A DNA stretch of 64,000 nucleotides from CAWJTV01 sp963845695. GTDB taxonomy: Bacteria; Planctomycetota; Planctomycetia; Isosphaerales; Isosphaeraceae. Of this stretch, positions 35,825-46,382 are shown piece after piece. The notes beneath the pieces are model-generated. The model saw nothing but the letters and a program-made list of their open reading frames with translations. It ran no database searches and had not been told where the DNA came from. The DNA lies in assembly GCA_963845695.1 (NCBI GenBank), contig CAWJTQ010000013.1, positions 310,001 through 374,000 on the forward strand. The letters run 5' to 3'. How positions within the stretch are numbered: position 1 is the first letter of the stretch; the number at the start of each line of letters is the position of its first letter. The translations under genes and the position numbers were made by a program.

Positions 35825-38473
35825 ATGAGACTCGACAACCATTCGAAGCTATCGCGGACCTGTGAATCCTCGCCGCAAGGCGACGTCCGAGGCTGCGGGC
35901 TTCGCCCTCGGCTGAGCATCGCCGTCCTCGTTGCGCTCGTCGTGTTGTGGCCGCGCATCGCGGACGCCTCGGACCGTATCGCGGAGCGATTCGACCAGCA
36001 GATCCGTCCGATCCTGGAGGACTACTGCTTTGGCTGTCACGGCGATGGGATGAAAAAAGGGGGAGTGGTCCTCGATGGGCCGGCGTCCGATGAAGCCCGT
36101 CTCCACGACGGCACCTTCTGGTGGGCCGTGCTGAAGAACGTGCGGGCCGGCATCATGCCGCCGGCCGGCAAGCCGCGGCCGTCCGACCCGGAGCGGCACC
36201 TGCTCGAGGACTGGATCAAGTCCGGCCCGTTCGGGCTCGACCCGGACGATCCCGACCCCGGCCGGGTCACGGTCCGCAGGCTCAACCGGGTCGAGTACCG
36301 CAACACGATTCGCGACCTGATGGGTGTGGACTTCGACGCCACGGGCGAGTTCCCGCCGGATGACACCGGGCACGGGTTCGACACCATCGGCGACGTGCTC
36401 ACGCTCTCACCCCTCTTGCTGGAGAAGTACCTCGCCGCGGCTCGGTCCATCGTCGTGCAGGCCGTGCCCACGACGCCACGCGCCGTCACGGAGACGACGA
36501 TCGCCGGCCGACGCTTTCGACGCGCCGGAGGCCCCGCCTCCGCCAGCAACGAAGAAGGCCCGCTCTCCTTGTCGTATTACGAACCGGCCAAGGTCTCGAC
36601 CACGTTCGCGGCCGAGCATGCCGGCCATTATCAGTTGATCCTGGACCTGACGGCAGCCGACCGTTATGTCGACGGCGTCAACGACTACAACTCGTGCCGG
36701 GTTCTCTTCACCGTGGATGGTCAGGAACGGCTCCGGCACGACTTCGTGCGGCAAGAAGGCCGCGGGTACCGCTTCGAAATCGATCGCGCCTGGCCGGCCG
36801 GAAATCACGAGCTGACGATCGAATTGCAGCCACTGACGCCGGGCAAGGAACAGGTCCGATCGCTGGTGATCCGGATCAATGGCGTGATCGTGCGTGGACC
36901 GCTGGAGGAACGGTACTGGACCAAGCCGCCGAGCTACGACCGCTTCTTCCCGCAAGCCGTGCCGGCCACCCCGACGGAGCGTCGCCGCTACACTCGCGAG
37001 CTGTTGGACCGTTTCGCCACCCGCGCATTCCGGCGCCCCGTCGATGAGGCGACGGTCGACCGCCTCGCGGCGCTGGCCGAGCGAGCTTCCGCCGAGAAAG
37101 GGCAGACGTTCGAATCAGGCATCGCCCAGGCGTTGACGGCGGTCCTGGCGTCACCCCGGTTCCTGTTCCGCGAGGAAGACATCGAACCGGGTTCGACGGA
37201 TCGTTATCCGCTCATCGATGAATATGCTCTGGCGTCGCGGCTCTCGTACTTCCTCTGGTCGTCGATGCCCGACGACGAGTTGTTCCGCCTGGCCCGCGGC
37301 CATCAGCTCAGGAAGAACCTCTCCGTCCAGGTCAAGCGAATGCTCGCCGACCCGCGGTCGGCAGAGTTCGCCCGGAACTTCGTGGGCCAATGGCTCCAGG
37401 CGCGCGACATCGAGACCGTGGTGATCAACGCGTTCGCCATCGTCGGCCGGGACATGGCGCCGGACCCGGAAGCCGATCGCCGTCGGACTCGATTTCGAGA
37501 GCTGAACCGCAAGCCCGCAGAAGAGCTCACCGCCGCGGAGAAGAAGGAGCTCGAAACGATTCGCTCCTCGTTGTTCCGCGGATTCGGCCGGTTCCGTCAG
37601 TTCGAGCTGACCCGCGACCTCCGGCGCGCGATGCGCCGGGAGACCGAGATGCTCTTCGAGTACATCGTGCACAACGACCGCGGACTGCTGGAGCTGCTCG
37701 ACTCGGATTACACCTTCCTGAACGAGCCGCTGGCGAAACAGTATGGGATCAGCGGCGTCAAGGGGAGCGAGATGCGCAAGGTCTCCCTGCCGCTGGAAAG
37801 TCCGCGCGGCGGTGTGCTGACGCAGGGGACCGTGCTCATCGTCACCTCGAATCCCGACCGGACCTCGCCCGTCAAGCGCGGCTTGTTCCTGCTGGACAAC
37901 ATCCTGGGCACGCCCCCGGCCCCACCGCCGCCGGACATCCCTCCACTCGAAGCCGCCGTCCGGAAGATCCAGGGCAAAAGCCCGACCCTGCGCGAGGCGC
38001 TGGCGTTGCATCGCAACCAGGCGTTGTGCAGCTCCTGCCACAATCGGATGGATCCCCTGGGCTTGTCGCTGGAGAACTTCGACGCGCTGGGCCGCTGGCG
38101 CGAGATGGAGCGCAAGGACCCGATCGACGCCTCGGGACGGCTGATCACCGGCGAATCGTTCCACAACGTCCGCGAGCTGAAGCGGATCCTGGTCAAGGAC
38201 CATCGCCGCGACTTCTACCGCTGTCTGAGCGAGAAGCTGCTCACGTATTCCCTCGGGCGCGGACTGGGTTATTCTGATGTGGGCGCCGTGGATCAACTGG
38301 TGGAGCGGATCGAGAAGGACAACGGTCACGCCATGGCCTTGATCCAGGGCGTGATCGAATCGGCCCCGTTCCAGAAGCGTCAGCGGACGGACGCAGCGAA
38401 GTCAACGAATCCCGCCGTAGGCAAGATCGGGCAAAACACGACCAATCGCGTGAAGCTGGAGAGTATTCCATGA
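35825..38473 (+). CDS. DUF1592/PSCyt1-type planctomycete multi-domain protein
   Basis: Intact, 882 residues, starting MRLDNHSKLSRTCESSPQGD. A signal peptide precedes a PSCyt1-like motif with heme-type 'DYCFGCHGDG' and 'VRAGIMPPAGKPRPSDPE'. The domains DUF1587 ('RLNRVEYRNTIRDLMGVDFD'), a carbohydrate-binding-like sandwich, DUF1595, DUF1592 ('SRLSYFLWSSMPDDELFRLA'), DUF1588 ('GGVLTQGTVLIVTSNPDRTS' and 'CSSCHNRMDPLGLSLENFDA') and DUF1585 follow in the usual order. Such proteins are abundant in planctomycetes and are thought to act in periplasmic redox-linked polysaccharide use. The stop overlaps the next gene by ATGA. Confidence 0.95.
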   Translation: MRLDNHSKLSRTCESSPQGDVRGCGLRPRLSIAVLVALVVLWPRIADASDRIAERFDQQIRPILEDYCFGCHGDGMKKGGVVLDGPASDEARLHDGTFWWAVLKNVRAGIMPPAGKPRPSDPERHLLEDWIKSGPFGLDPDDPDPGRVTVRRLNRVEYRNTIRDLMGVDFDATGEFPPDDTGHGFDTIGDVLTLSPLLLEKYLAAARSIVVQAVPTTPRAVTETTIAGRRFRRAGGPASASNEEGPLSLSYYEPAKVSTTFAAEHAGHYQLILDLTAADRYVDGVNDYNSCRVLFTVDGQERLRHDFVRQEGRGYRFEIDRAWPAGNHELTIELQPLTPGKEQVRSLVIRINGVIVRGPLEERYWTKPPSYDRFFPQAVPATPTERRRYTRELLDRFATRAFRRPVDEATVDRLAALAERASAEKGQTFESGIAQALTAVLASPRFLFREEDIEPGSTDRYPLIDEYALASRLSYFLWSSMPDDELFRLARGHQLRKNLSVQVKRMLADPRSAEFARNFVGQWLQARDIETVVINAFAIVGRDMAPDPEADRRRTRFRELNRKPAEELTAAEKKELETIRSSLFRGFGRFRQFELTRDLRRAMRRETEMLFEYIVHNDRGLLELLDSDYTFLNEPLAKQYGISGVKGSEMRKVSLPLESPRGGVLTQGTVLIVTSNPDRTSPVKRGLFLLDNILGTPPAPPPPDIPPLEAAVRKIQGKSPTLREALALHRNQALCSSCHNRMDPLGLSLENFDALGRWREMERKDPIDASGRLITGESFHNVRELKRILVKDHRRDFYRCLSEKLLTYSLGRGLGYSDVGAVDQLVERIEKDNGHAMALIQGVIESAPFQKRQRTDAAKSTNPAVGKIGQNTTNRVKLESIP

Positions 38474-39867
38474 CATCGAGACCCGACCGGAACGCCGACC
38501 GGCGCGATGCCGGCTTCAACCGCCGACAGTTCCTGGGCCGGCTGGGTGCCGGCTTCGCGCTGCCGGCCTTTGCGTCCTGGCCGCCATCGCGGCTCTTCGC
38601 CGCCGCACCCGGGGCCGCCCCCGGTCTGGCCACGACCGCCACAGGCGCACCCTTGCGCACGGCCTTCGTGTTCTTCCCCAACGGAGCCATTCCCGCGCAG
38701 TGGTGGCCCAAGAGCGAGGGGGCCGAGTTCGCGTTTAGCCGCACACTCGAGCCGTTGAAGTCGAGCCGGGGTCTGGTCCAGGTCCTCGGCGGTCTGAACC
38801 ATCGCACGGCCGTCGGCGGGCCGGACGGCGCCGGCGATCACGCGCGCGGCAACGGCACGTTCCTGACCGGGGTTCGATTGAAGAAGAGTGCGACCGACAT
38901 CCGCGCAGGCATCTCCATCGATCAGGTGATGGCGCAGCGGATCGGTCATCTCACGCGCTTCCCCTCGCTGGAGCTGGCCTGCGATGTGGGGCGGAAGTCC
39001 GGGAACTGCGATTCCGGGTACTCGTGCGTCTATCAATACAACATCTCCTGGAGCACGCCGACAACGCCGATGACCCCCGAGGCCAATCCGCGCCTGGTCT
39101 TCGAGCGCCTGTTCGGAGCGGGCTCGCCCGGCGAACGGAAGGCCAACCTGGAGCGCCGGCGGCACGAGCAGCGATCGATCCTCGATTTCGTCCTCGACGA
39201 CGCGCGGGCCATGCAACGGCGGCTCAATCCCCACGACCAGGCCAAGCTCGATCAGTACCTGACCAGCGTGCGCGAGATCGAGACGCGGATCGAGAAATCG
39301 GAACGGTTCGGCGACGCTCCGGACCCCCGCGTCGAGACGCCGATGGGCGTCCCCACGGACTACGCCGAGTACCTCCAGCTCATGTACGACCTGCTGGTGC
39401 TGGCGTTCCAGACCGATTCGACGCGGGTCGCGACCCTGTTGCTGGCCCACGACGGCAGCAATCGGTCATTCGAACACATCGGGATCTCCGAGGGCCATCA
39501 CGACCTGACCCACCATCGCAACCGGGCCGACTGGATTCAAAAGGTCGCGGACATCGACCAGTGGTACGTCAAGCAGTTCGCCCGGTTCCTGGACAAGCTC
39601 CAGGAGACGAAGGATGTGGACGGCCACTCGCTGCTGCACAACGCGATGATCCTCTACGGCAGCGGCAATGCCGACGGCAATCGCCATACCCACGACAACC
39701 TGCCGCTCGTACTGGCCGGCGGCGGCGGCGGCACGCTCAAGCCCGGCCGATGGGTCAAGCACGGCTCCAAACCGACGACGAACCTGTTCCTCAGCATGAC
39801 CGACCGGCTCGGGATGACCGGGCTGGACCGATTCGGCGATTCCACGGGGCGGCTCGGGGATATCTAA
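38470..39867 (+). CDS. DUF1552 family exported protein
   Basis: A 465-residue protein with a twin-arginine-like signal, 'FNRRQFLGRLGAGFALPAFA'. Family landmarks: 'TAFVFFPNGAIPAQWWPKSE', 'GLNHRTAVGGPDGAGDHARG', 'FLTGVRLKKSATDIRAGISI', 'SRVATLLLAHDG'-like 'STRVATLLLAHDGSNRSFEH' and 'MILYGSGNADGNRHTHDNLP'. DUF1552 proteins are related to sulfatase-like alkaline phosphatase folds and nearly always follow a DUF1592 gene; here translation is coupled by a 4-base overlap. The pair likely forms one functional unit in the periplasm, substrate unknown. Confidence 0.95.
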   Translation: MTSRPDRNADRRDAGFNRRQFLGRLGAGFALPAFASWPPSRLFAAAPGAAPGLATTATGAPLRTAFVFFPNGAIPAQWWPKSEGAEFAFSRTLEPLKSSRGLVQVLGGLNHRTAVGGPDGAGDHARGNGTFLTGVRLKKSATDIRAGISIDQVMAQRIGHLTRFPSLELACDVGRKSGNCDSGYSCVYQYNISWSTPTTPMTPEANPRLVFERLFGAGSPGERKANLERRRHEQRSILDFVLDDARAMQRRLNPHDQAKLDQYLTSVREIETRIEKSERFGDAPDPRVETPMGVPTDYAEYLQLMYDLLVLAFQTDSTRVATLLLAHDGSNRSFEHIGISEGHHDLTHHRNRADWIQKVADIDQWYVKQFARFLDKLQETKDVDGHSLLHNAMILYGSGNADGNRHTHDNLPLVLAGGGGGTLKPGRWVKHGSKPTTNLFLSMTDRLGMTGLDRFGDSTGRLGDI

Positions 39868-39893
39868 ACGGGCGTACGAAACGGGTCGTAGTC

Positions 39894-39994
39894 GTAGGGT
39901 GGGTCGAACGCCGCATTGCGGCGTGAGGCCCACCGAAATCCTCGGCGAATCCGGTGGGCCTCGCCTCGATGAATCGAGGCTCGACCCACCCTAC
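39894..39994. repeat. Palindromic element R1, copy 2
   Basis: GTAGGGTGGGTCGA and its mirror TCGACCCACCCTAC bound a 101-base unit with inner palindromes (cgccgcattgcggcg). It separates the DUF1552 gene from the first gene of the array. Confidence 0.8.
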
Positions 39995-40027
39995 AACCTA
40001 CAACCATTCGGACGGTGGAGCACAACC

Positions 40028-42861
40028 ATGAATCCGACGAGGATCCTCATCGCGTCGCTTTGTCTGCCCGTGGCTGTTCTGGCCGAGGAGCCCCAGAAGA
40101 TCCCGCTCTGGCCCAAGGGTGCACCCGGTTTTGAAGCCCGGCGTGACGAGGCGGAGCTCGCCAAGAGTTACTGGGTTCGCAACATCCACAACCCGTCGAT
40201 CACGGTGTTCCTGCCGCCGAAGGAAAAAGCGACGGGCGCCGCGGTGTTGATCTGTCCGGGTGGCGGGCATCGCGAGCTGGTCTACAACGCGGAGGGCGTG
40301 GAGGCGGCCCAATTCCTCAACAGCATCGGCGTGGCCGCGTTGGCGCTGAAGTACCGGCTGGGCCGCGAACGCGGCTCGCCGTACCAGGTCGAGAAGCACG
40401 CCCGTGAGGATGGCGTGCGCGCCATGCGCCTGGTGCGTAGCCGCGCCGAGGAATGGGGCATCGATCCGGCCCGTATCGGGATCATGGGCTTCTCGGCGGG
40501 CGGCGAGGTCGCCTCGATGGTGGCGTTCGGTCCCGGCGACGGCGACCCGAAGGCGACCGACTCTGTGGATCGGCTCAGCAGCCGGCCGGACTTCCTCGTG
40601 ATGATCTACCCGGGGCCCCTGGGGATCCCGGACGTCCTCCCGCCCAAACCGCCCCCAGCATTCCTGATCGTCGCCAACGATGACCGCGGCGCTCCCGCGT
40701 GATCGCCAGCCTGTTCCAGAAGTACCGCGATGCCCGCGCCCCCGTGGAGGCCCACATCTTCGCCCGCGGCGGCCATGGCTTCAACATGGGCAAGCGCTCG
40801 AAGCTGGCAACCCTCAAGAGCTGGCCGCACCGGCTGACCGACTGGATGGCCGATAACGAGATCCTCACTCCCGCCAAGGACAAGAAGCCGCCCGCGGCGA
40901 AATCCTCCCAGACCCAGGCCGAACCCACCGCGCGGATGACGGTCACCGGCCGGGTGCTCGATCCAGCGGGCAAGCCGGTGGCGAACGCGTCGGTGATGAT
41001 CTACGCGCAGTCCCTGGGATTGCGGAGTGTCACCGTCTACCAGCGCCGCGTTCCCGGCCGAGATCGGCCGGGCGACGAGCGATGGCTCGGGCCGGTTCCA
41101 GGTTGATGCCCCGCGCACCTCGTCGTCGCGGCATCCGGAATTCGGCGCCATCGCCCTGGCGACCGGCTACGGGGCCGGTTGGGTCGAGCTCGACCCCGAC
41201 GCCGATCAACCGACCGCCGAGATCGCACTGAAGCCCGAGCAGGTCATCCAGGGCCGGCTGTTCGACCTCCAGGGCCGGCCCGCACGGGACGTGAAGCTGT
41301 CGGTCACGGCGATCCGCCGTGTGCTTCCCAAGGTGACGAATCGCCGCCAGGATGGCTTCGAAGGGCCCCGATTCTGGTGGGCCCATCCCGATGACCTGCC
41401 CGGCTGGCCCAGCCCCGTGACCACCGGCGCCGACGGCCGGTTCACCTTGCATGGCGTCGGCCCGGGGTTGCGGGTCTTCTTGACCGTCCTCGACCCGCGG
41501 TTCATCAGCCAGGGCATTGAGATCAATACCGACGCCGATCCGAATGCGAAACCGATGACCCTTGCGCTGCAACCAGCGAGGACCCTCAGTGGTCGCGTCA
41601 CCTACGCCGATACCGGGAAGCCGGTGCCGCATGCCCTGGTGGTCGCCATCGGATTCGACCAGGCCCAGAAAGGTGTGGGAGCTCGCTCGATCCTCACCGA
41701 CACGGACGCCGAGGGGCGGTTCCGCACGAATACCGGATCGGGTGCCGAAGGCGCCGTGGCCGTGGTCCCTCCCGATGGGCAACCTTACCTGCGCGCCTTC
41801 AAGAACATCGACTGGCCGAAGGGAGCCGTCACGTATTCGGTCAACCTGGCCTTGCCTCGGGGAGTGATGATGCGCGGCAAGGTCGTCGAGCAGGGCTCGG
41901 GCCGGCCCGGCCCGGGCGCGATCGTGACGTTCCGTCCTCACCTGACGGCGAATGATGAGGCCGTCGGTGGCCTGAACGGCCCGGTGGAGACCGGCGCCGA
42001 CGGATCGTTCGCGTTCCCGATCCTGGCCCGACGGGGCTATCTCACCGTGCAGGGATTGTCCAACGATTACGTACTCCAGGCCATGGACCGGGGGCTTCTT
42101 CTTACGGGACAGCCGGGTGGTCGGCGCGACGTACTCCCACGGATTCCTCGCGATCGATCCGAAGCCGGGCAGCGAGAGCCTGGATCTGACGGTCGCGCTC
42201 CGCCCGGGGGCCACCGTGAAGGGCCGGGTCGTCGGGCCGGACGGCAATCCGGTCCCGGATACCTGGATGATCAGCCGGATCCATTTTAGTCGTCGCAACG
42301 CCTTACTTCGCATGTGGTCCGGCGATGAGCACGGCACCGCGCCAACGGCCGGTTCGAGCTGCATGGGCTCGACCCCGATACCGAGGTCCCCGTCTCGTTC
42401 TTCGAGCCGAATCGCAAGCTGGGCGCGACCGTGCCGCTTCTCGGGCAAGTCGGCCAGCACCGAGCCGATCACCGTCCGGCTCGAGCCCTGCGGCACAGGC
42501 CACTGCGCGACTGGTCGGACCCGACGGAAAGCCGCTCGGCGGCTTCACTCCACCCGTGCCGATCTCAATGGTCGTCACACCCGGTGAATTCTCCTACATC
42601 CAGGCACGGAAAGACGGCACCTCGTTCTCCGACGAAGCCGTCTTGACACTCGTCAACCCGATCCATTACGAGAAAGGCCCAACGTCCGATGCGCAGGGCC
42701 GGATCGTGTTCCCCGCCCTGATCCCGGGCGCGACGTATCACATCGCCGACCGCACGACGGTCCGCGATCCAGCAGGCCCTCAGCTCCGCAAGGAGTTCAC
42801 CGTCAAGCCCGGCGAGACGGTGGACCTGGGTGACATCCGGATCGAGAAGCCTCGATCGTAG
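40028..42861 (+). CDS. Secreted alpha/beta-hydrolase (esterase) fused to array outer domain, at least six frameshifts
   Basis: Starts MNPTRILIASLCLPVAVLAE, a signal peptide. The first 270 residues are an esterase of the acetylxylan/BD-FAE type: oxyanion 'AVLICPGGGHRELV', nucleophile elbow 'IGIMGFSAGGEVASM', acid region 'AFLIVANDDRGA' and His in 'IFARGGHGFNMG'. A linker then joins the shared chain of modules ('MTVTGRVLDPAGKPVANASV', 'EQVIQGRLFDLQGRPARDVK', 'TLSGRVTYADTGKPVPHALV', 'DLGDIRIEKPRS'). Frame changes lie near 40695, 41050, 42115, 42330, 42440 and 42500. The fusion itself is clear because the linker between domains is in one frame. It would remove ester groups from polysaccharide while the tail binds a target. 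Confidence 0.75.
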
Positions 42862-42876
42862 ATGGGGACGTAGGAC

Positions 42877-43002
42877 GTAGGGTGGGTCGAGCCGCGCCTC
42901 GTCGCGGCGAGGCCCACCTTGGGAATCGGGAATTCGGGATCAGGAATCGGGAGTCGCACCTGGTGGGCCTCACGACGCGGAGCGTCGTTCGACCCACCCT
43001 AC
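42877..43002. repeat. Palindromic element R1, copy 3
   Basis: GTAGGGTGGGTCGA at the left and TCGACCCACCCTAC (one mismatch) at the right, with GGCGAGGCCCACC / GGTGGGCCTCACG inside. A small direct repeat 'gggaatcggga/caggaatcggga' sits in the centre, a likely secondary change. It lies between the esterase fusion and the first sigma fusion. Confidence 0.8.
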
Positions 43003-43020
43003 AGTTCTTCCTCACAACCA

Positions 43021-43064
43021 GGGATAAACTGACCGGCATCGCGGCAGAACCATTCAGGGGATGA
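43021..43064 (+). promoter_or_regulatory. Conserved upstream block of sigma-fusion 1
   Basis: GGGATAAACTGACC-GGCATCGCGGCAG-AACCATTCAG-GGGATGA, 44 bases, 36 bases before the start codon. It aligns without gaps to equivalent blocks before the other four sigma fusions. Confidence 0.6.
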
Positions 43065-43100
43065 TGGCCAACCAACGTCTCAGCAGGGGAGCCCGCGGGC

Positions 43101-46008
43101 ATGGCGAATCTCTTGGCAACGTCCGTGGTCCACCAGCTCGAGTCGCTCTTCGACGGCGGCTCCGTCGCGGGCTTATCCGACCGCCAGCTCCTCGACCGGT
43201 TCGTCGCGCGTCGCGATGCCGCCGGTGAAGCGGCCTTTGCCGCCCTCGTGGCGCGCCATGGCCCGATGGTGCTGGGCGTCTGCCGACAGCTCCTGGGCGA
43301 CCGCCACCATGCCGAGGATACATTCCAGGCGGTATTCCTCGTGCTGGCGCGCAAGGCCGCCTCGATCCGCGATCCCGACCTGCTCGGCAACTGGCTCTAT
43401 GGCGTCGCGCTCCGCACGGCGCGGAAGGGCAAGGCCCGGCTCGGCCGTCAGCGACGGCAAGAAGAGGGCAACGCCATGAACGGGCAGGGCAGGGGGGCGG
43501 GCGCAACGGTCGAGCCGATGGCCCCGCCAGCCGATCAGCCGGCGATCGATCGCGAGCTGGCCGAGATCCTGCACGACGAGATCGATCGTCTGCCGAGCCC
43601 GTTCCGCCTGCCGGTCGTCCTCTGCTACTTCGAGGGCCTCACCCTCGAAGCGGCGGCCCGACGGCTCCGCTGGCCCGAGGGCACGCTCCGCAGCCGCCTG
43701 GCCCGGGCACGCGACAAGCTCCGCCGAGGATTGACTCGCCGCGACGTCGTCTTGCCCGACGCCGTCCTGGCCGCGGTCCTGGATTCGAAGCCCGCGTCGG
43801 CCGCCGTCTCATCCCCTCTGTGCGACATCACGACCAAAGCCGCGATCCAGTTCGCGGCTGGACGGGCCGTCTCGCCGCTGGCGACGGCCCTGGCTCGGGA
43901 GGTGCTGAGATCCATGTTCGTGAATAAGCTGAAGCTCGCCGCTTTGACCGTCTTGTTCCTCGGCGCCGTCGCCAGCGGTGCGGTGTTCGTCGGCCAGGTG
44001 TCAGAACGTCAGGCTGGAAAGCCTGACCTACGGGAGCGTCAGGCTGGAAAGCCCGACCTACAGAACCCGAAGCCCGCTCCCGGCCGGATGTTCGTACTCG
44101 GCCGGGTGCTCGATCCCCAGGGCAAGCCGGTGCCGAACGCCACGACCATGGTCTACGCGCGAGGCAAGGCGATCGGGCATTCGCCGAGCATCTCGCGAAT
44201 GAGCCCCATCCCAATCGGCAACGCCCGCGCCGACGGCTCGGGCAGGTTCCGCATCGACGCGCCGCGGACCTCGTCGTCGCGATACGACACCTTCGGCGCC
44301 GTTGCGATCGCGCCCGGTTACGGCGCGGGCTGGATCGAGCTCGATCCCGATACCGATCAACCCACCGCCGACATCACGCTCTGGCCCGAGCAGGTCATTC
44401 AGGGCCGGCTCTTCGACCTGCAAGGCCGGCCCGCTCGAGGTGTCTCGATCACGGTCCGAACGATGTTCCGCATCGTTCAGCGAGGTGGAGGCCCGGGGGG
44501 TCGGGACCGGTTGGAAGCCGTCCACTTCTGGTGGGCCGACGCTACAAAGCTGTCCGCCTGGCCCCAGCCCGCGACCACCGACGACCAGGGCCGATTCGCC
44601 CTGCATGGCGTGGGGCGGGGATCGCGGGTCTTTCTCACGGTGGATGACCTACGATTCGCCTCACAGCGAATCCAGCTCGACACCGCCGATTCGAAGCCGC
44701 TGACGATGGCGCTGGAGCCGGCCAAGATCATCAATGGACGCGTCACTTATGCCGACACCGGCAAGCCGGTTCCCCGCGCGCTGCTCATGGTCCAGTCCTA
44801 TAAGCGAGAAGGGGGCGGCCGCGGCGACACGGAATTCGAGACCGACGCCGATGGCCGGTTCCGCATCAACCCCACATCAGGTGATGGTTACAACGTCCGG
44901 GCTTATCCTCCAGCCGGTCAGCCCTATTTGAGCATCATGCAGCGATTCGAGTGGCCCAAGGGCGCGATCGAGCATTCCCTCGACCTCGACTTGCCCCGCG
45001 GCGTGTCGATCCACGGCAAGGTCACCGAAGAAGGCTCCGGCCAGCCCATCGCGGCCGCGACGGTCCGATTCATCGCCTTTGCCGAGCGCGGCAACGCCGC
45101 CTCGAACAGCGGGAGCACCGTCCTGGACACGGCCGCCGATGGCTCGTTCCAGTTCGGGGCCTTACCCAGCCCGGGCTATCTCTCCGTTATCGGACCCAGC
45201 GACGATTACGTGCTCCAGACGATCGGCGATCAGATGGTTAAAACGGGTCAGCCCGGCGGCCGGCGGTTCTACTCGCACGCCAACATCCGGCTCGACCTGA
45301 AGCCGGGCATCCGCGACAAGGAAGTCCACGTGGCACTCCGCCGGGGCACGACCGTGAAAGGCCGGGTCATCGGGCCGGAGGGCCAGCCCGTTCGGGATAC
45401 CTCGATGATCAGCCGGATCATCCTCGGACCGACGACCATTCCGTGGAAAAACTGGCGCGGCGACTACCAGGGCCATGCGCACGACGGTCGTTTCGAAGTC
45501 CACGGACTCGACCCCGATGCCGAGACTCCCGTCCACTTCTTCGAACCGAAGCGCGAAGCTCGGCGCGACCGTTCATTTCTCGGACAAGTCCGCGGCCGGT
45601 GGGCCCATCACCGTCCGGCTTGAACCGTGTGGCTCGGCCAGGGCTCGGCTGGTGGATCCTGACGGCGAGCCGGTCGCGGGAGTTCCACAAGGTCGGCTTC
45701 TCACGATGGTCGTCACCCCCGGTTCGCCTGACACGCCCGCGAACGAGAAGGCCGGCCTCCTCGCCGCCGACGCGGCGCCCCTGAGAGGGGTTGACCCGAT
45801 CAACTATGAGAAGCCGATCGTGTCCGATGCCGACGGCCGCGTCACGCTCCCCGCCCTGATCCCGGGCGCGACCTATCGGCTCACCGACTTCACGACCAAC
45901 CGCGATCCGATCGGCCCTCAGATCCGCAAGGAATTCACCGTCAAGCCCGGCCAGACCCTCGACCTGGGTGATGTCAGGATCGAGAAGCCCCAACTCTTGA
46001 TCCGGTGA
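43101..46008 (+). CDS. Membrane-anchored ECF sigma factor fused to outer beta-sandwich chain, fusion 1
   Basis: The best preserved fusion, about 968 residues, one frameshift near 45550 (an extra G in CGCGAAGCTC). Residues 1-190 are an ECF sigma: region 2 'DTFQAVFLVLARKAASIRDP' and 'NWLYGVALRTARK', region 4 'LPSPFRLPVVLCYFEGLTLE' and 'PEGTLRSRLARARDKLRRGL'. A conserved segment ends in 'REVLRSM', then one membrane helix 'LAALTVLFLGAVASGAVFVG'. The linker has two tandem copies of 'RQAGKPDL'. Six or so carboxypeptidase-regulatory-like modules follow ('MFVLGRVLDPQGKPVPNATT' to 'FTVKPGQTLDLGDVRIEKP'). Likely a sensor that frees its sigma domain by cleavage; that step is inference. Confidence 0.87.
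43897..43916 (+). promoter_or_regulatory. Internal ribosome-site-like sequence and ATG, fusion 1
   Basis: GGGAGGTG at 43897-43904 precedes an in-frame ATG at 43914, just before the membrane helix. Start here would give the outer domain with a signal anchor and no sigma part. Confidence 0.4.
44008..44067 (+). repeat. Two tandem 30 bp units encoding RQAGKPDL
   Basis: Two copies of CGTCAGGCTGGAAAGCC-(T/C)GACCTAC sit head to tail in the linker after the membrane helix. The core GGCTGGAAAGCC is the palindromic dispersed repeat also seen after the gene at 25990 and in fusion 2. Confidence 0.75.
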
Positions 46009-46074
46009 GACCGGCCCAGTTGCACCAGCGTGATTTCCGTCGCAAGCTGGGATACGATAGAGCGCTTCACGACC

Positions 46075-46365
46075 CAGCGTGCGCCTGCGGCGCCCCTGAG
46101 TTCTGTTGTGGAACCCCGTTGGGGTACGGTGGGTATGTCGGGTCTCAGACCCAGCGTGCGCCTGCGGCGACCCCGGGCTGTGTTGTTCGGCCCCGTTGGG
46201 GTCGGGGACCGCCCGTTCGTTACGCCCACGGCGTTAAACAGCAAAGCCCAGGGTCGCCGGAGGCGCACCCTGGGGACACACGCCAACGAGCGATCGTCCC
46301 TACGCCAAGGGCGTTGCACAGCAGAACCCAGGGTCGCCGGAGGCGCACCCTGGGGATACTGACCC
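46075..46365. repeat. Cluster of CCCAGGGTCGCC...ACCCTGGG repeats (R3), cluster 1
   Basis: Three to four units of a palindrome with core CCCAGGGTCGCCGGAGGCG followed by CACCCTGGG, some inverted, each next to CCCCGTTGGGG or the GGCGTTaaaCA motif. The ORF running through is repetitive and has no family match. It fills the gap between fusion 1 and the next gene, and a second cluster lies at 60985. Confidence 0.75.
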
Positions 46366-46382
46366 AGGAGGGATTCCCAGCC

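Noticed and set aside
46005..46382. Upstream extension of the sigma-less gene at 46383
   Set aside because: This stretch translates palindromic R3 repeats ('SKAQGRRRRTLG'-type peptides), a known artefact of such repeats.
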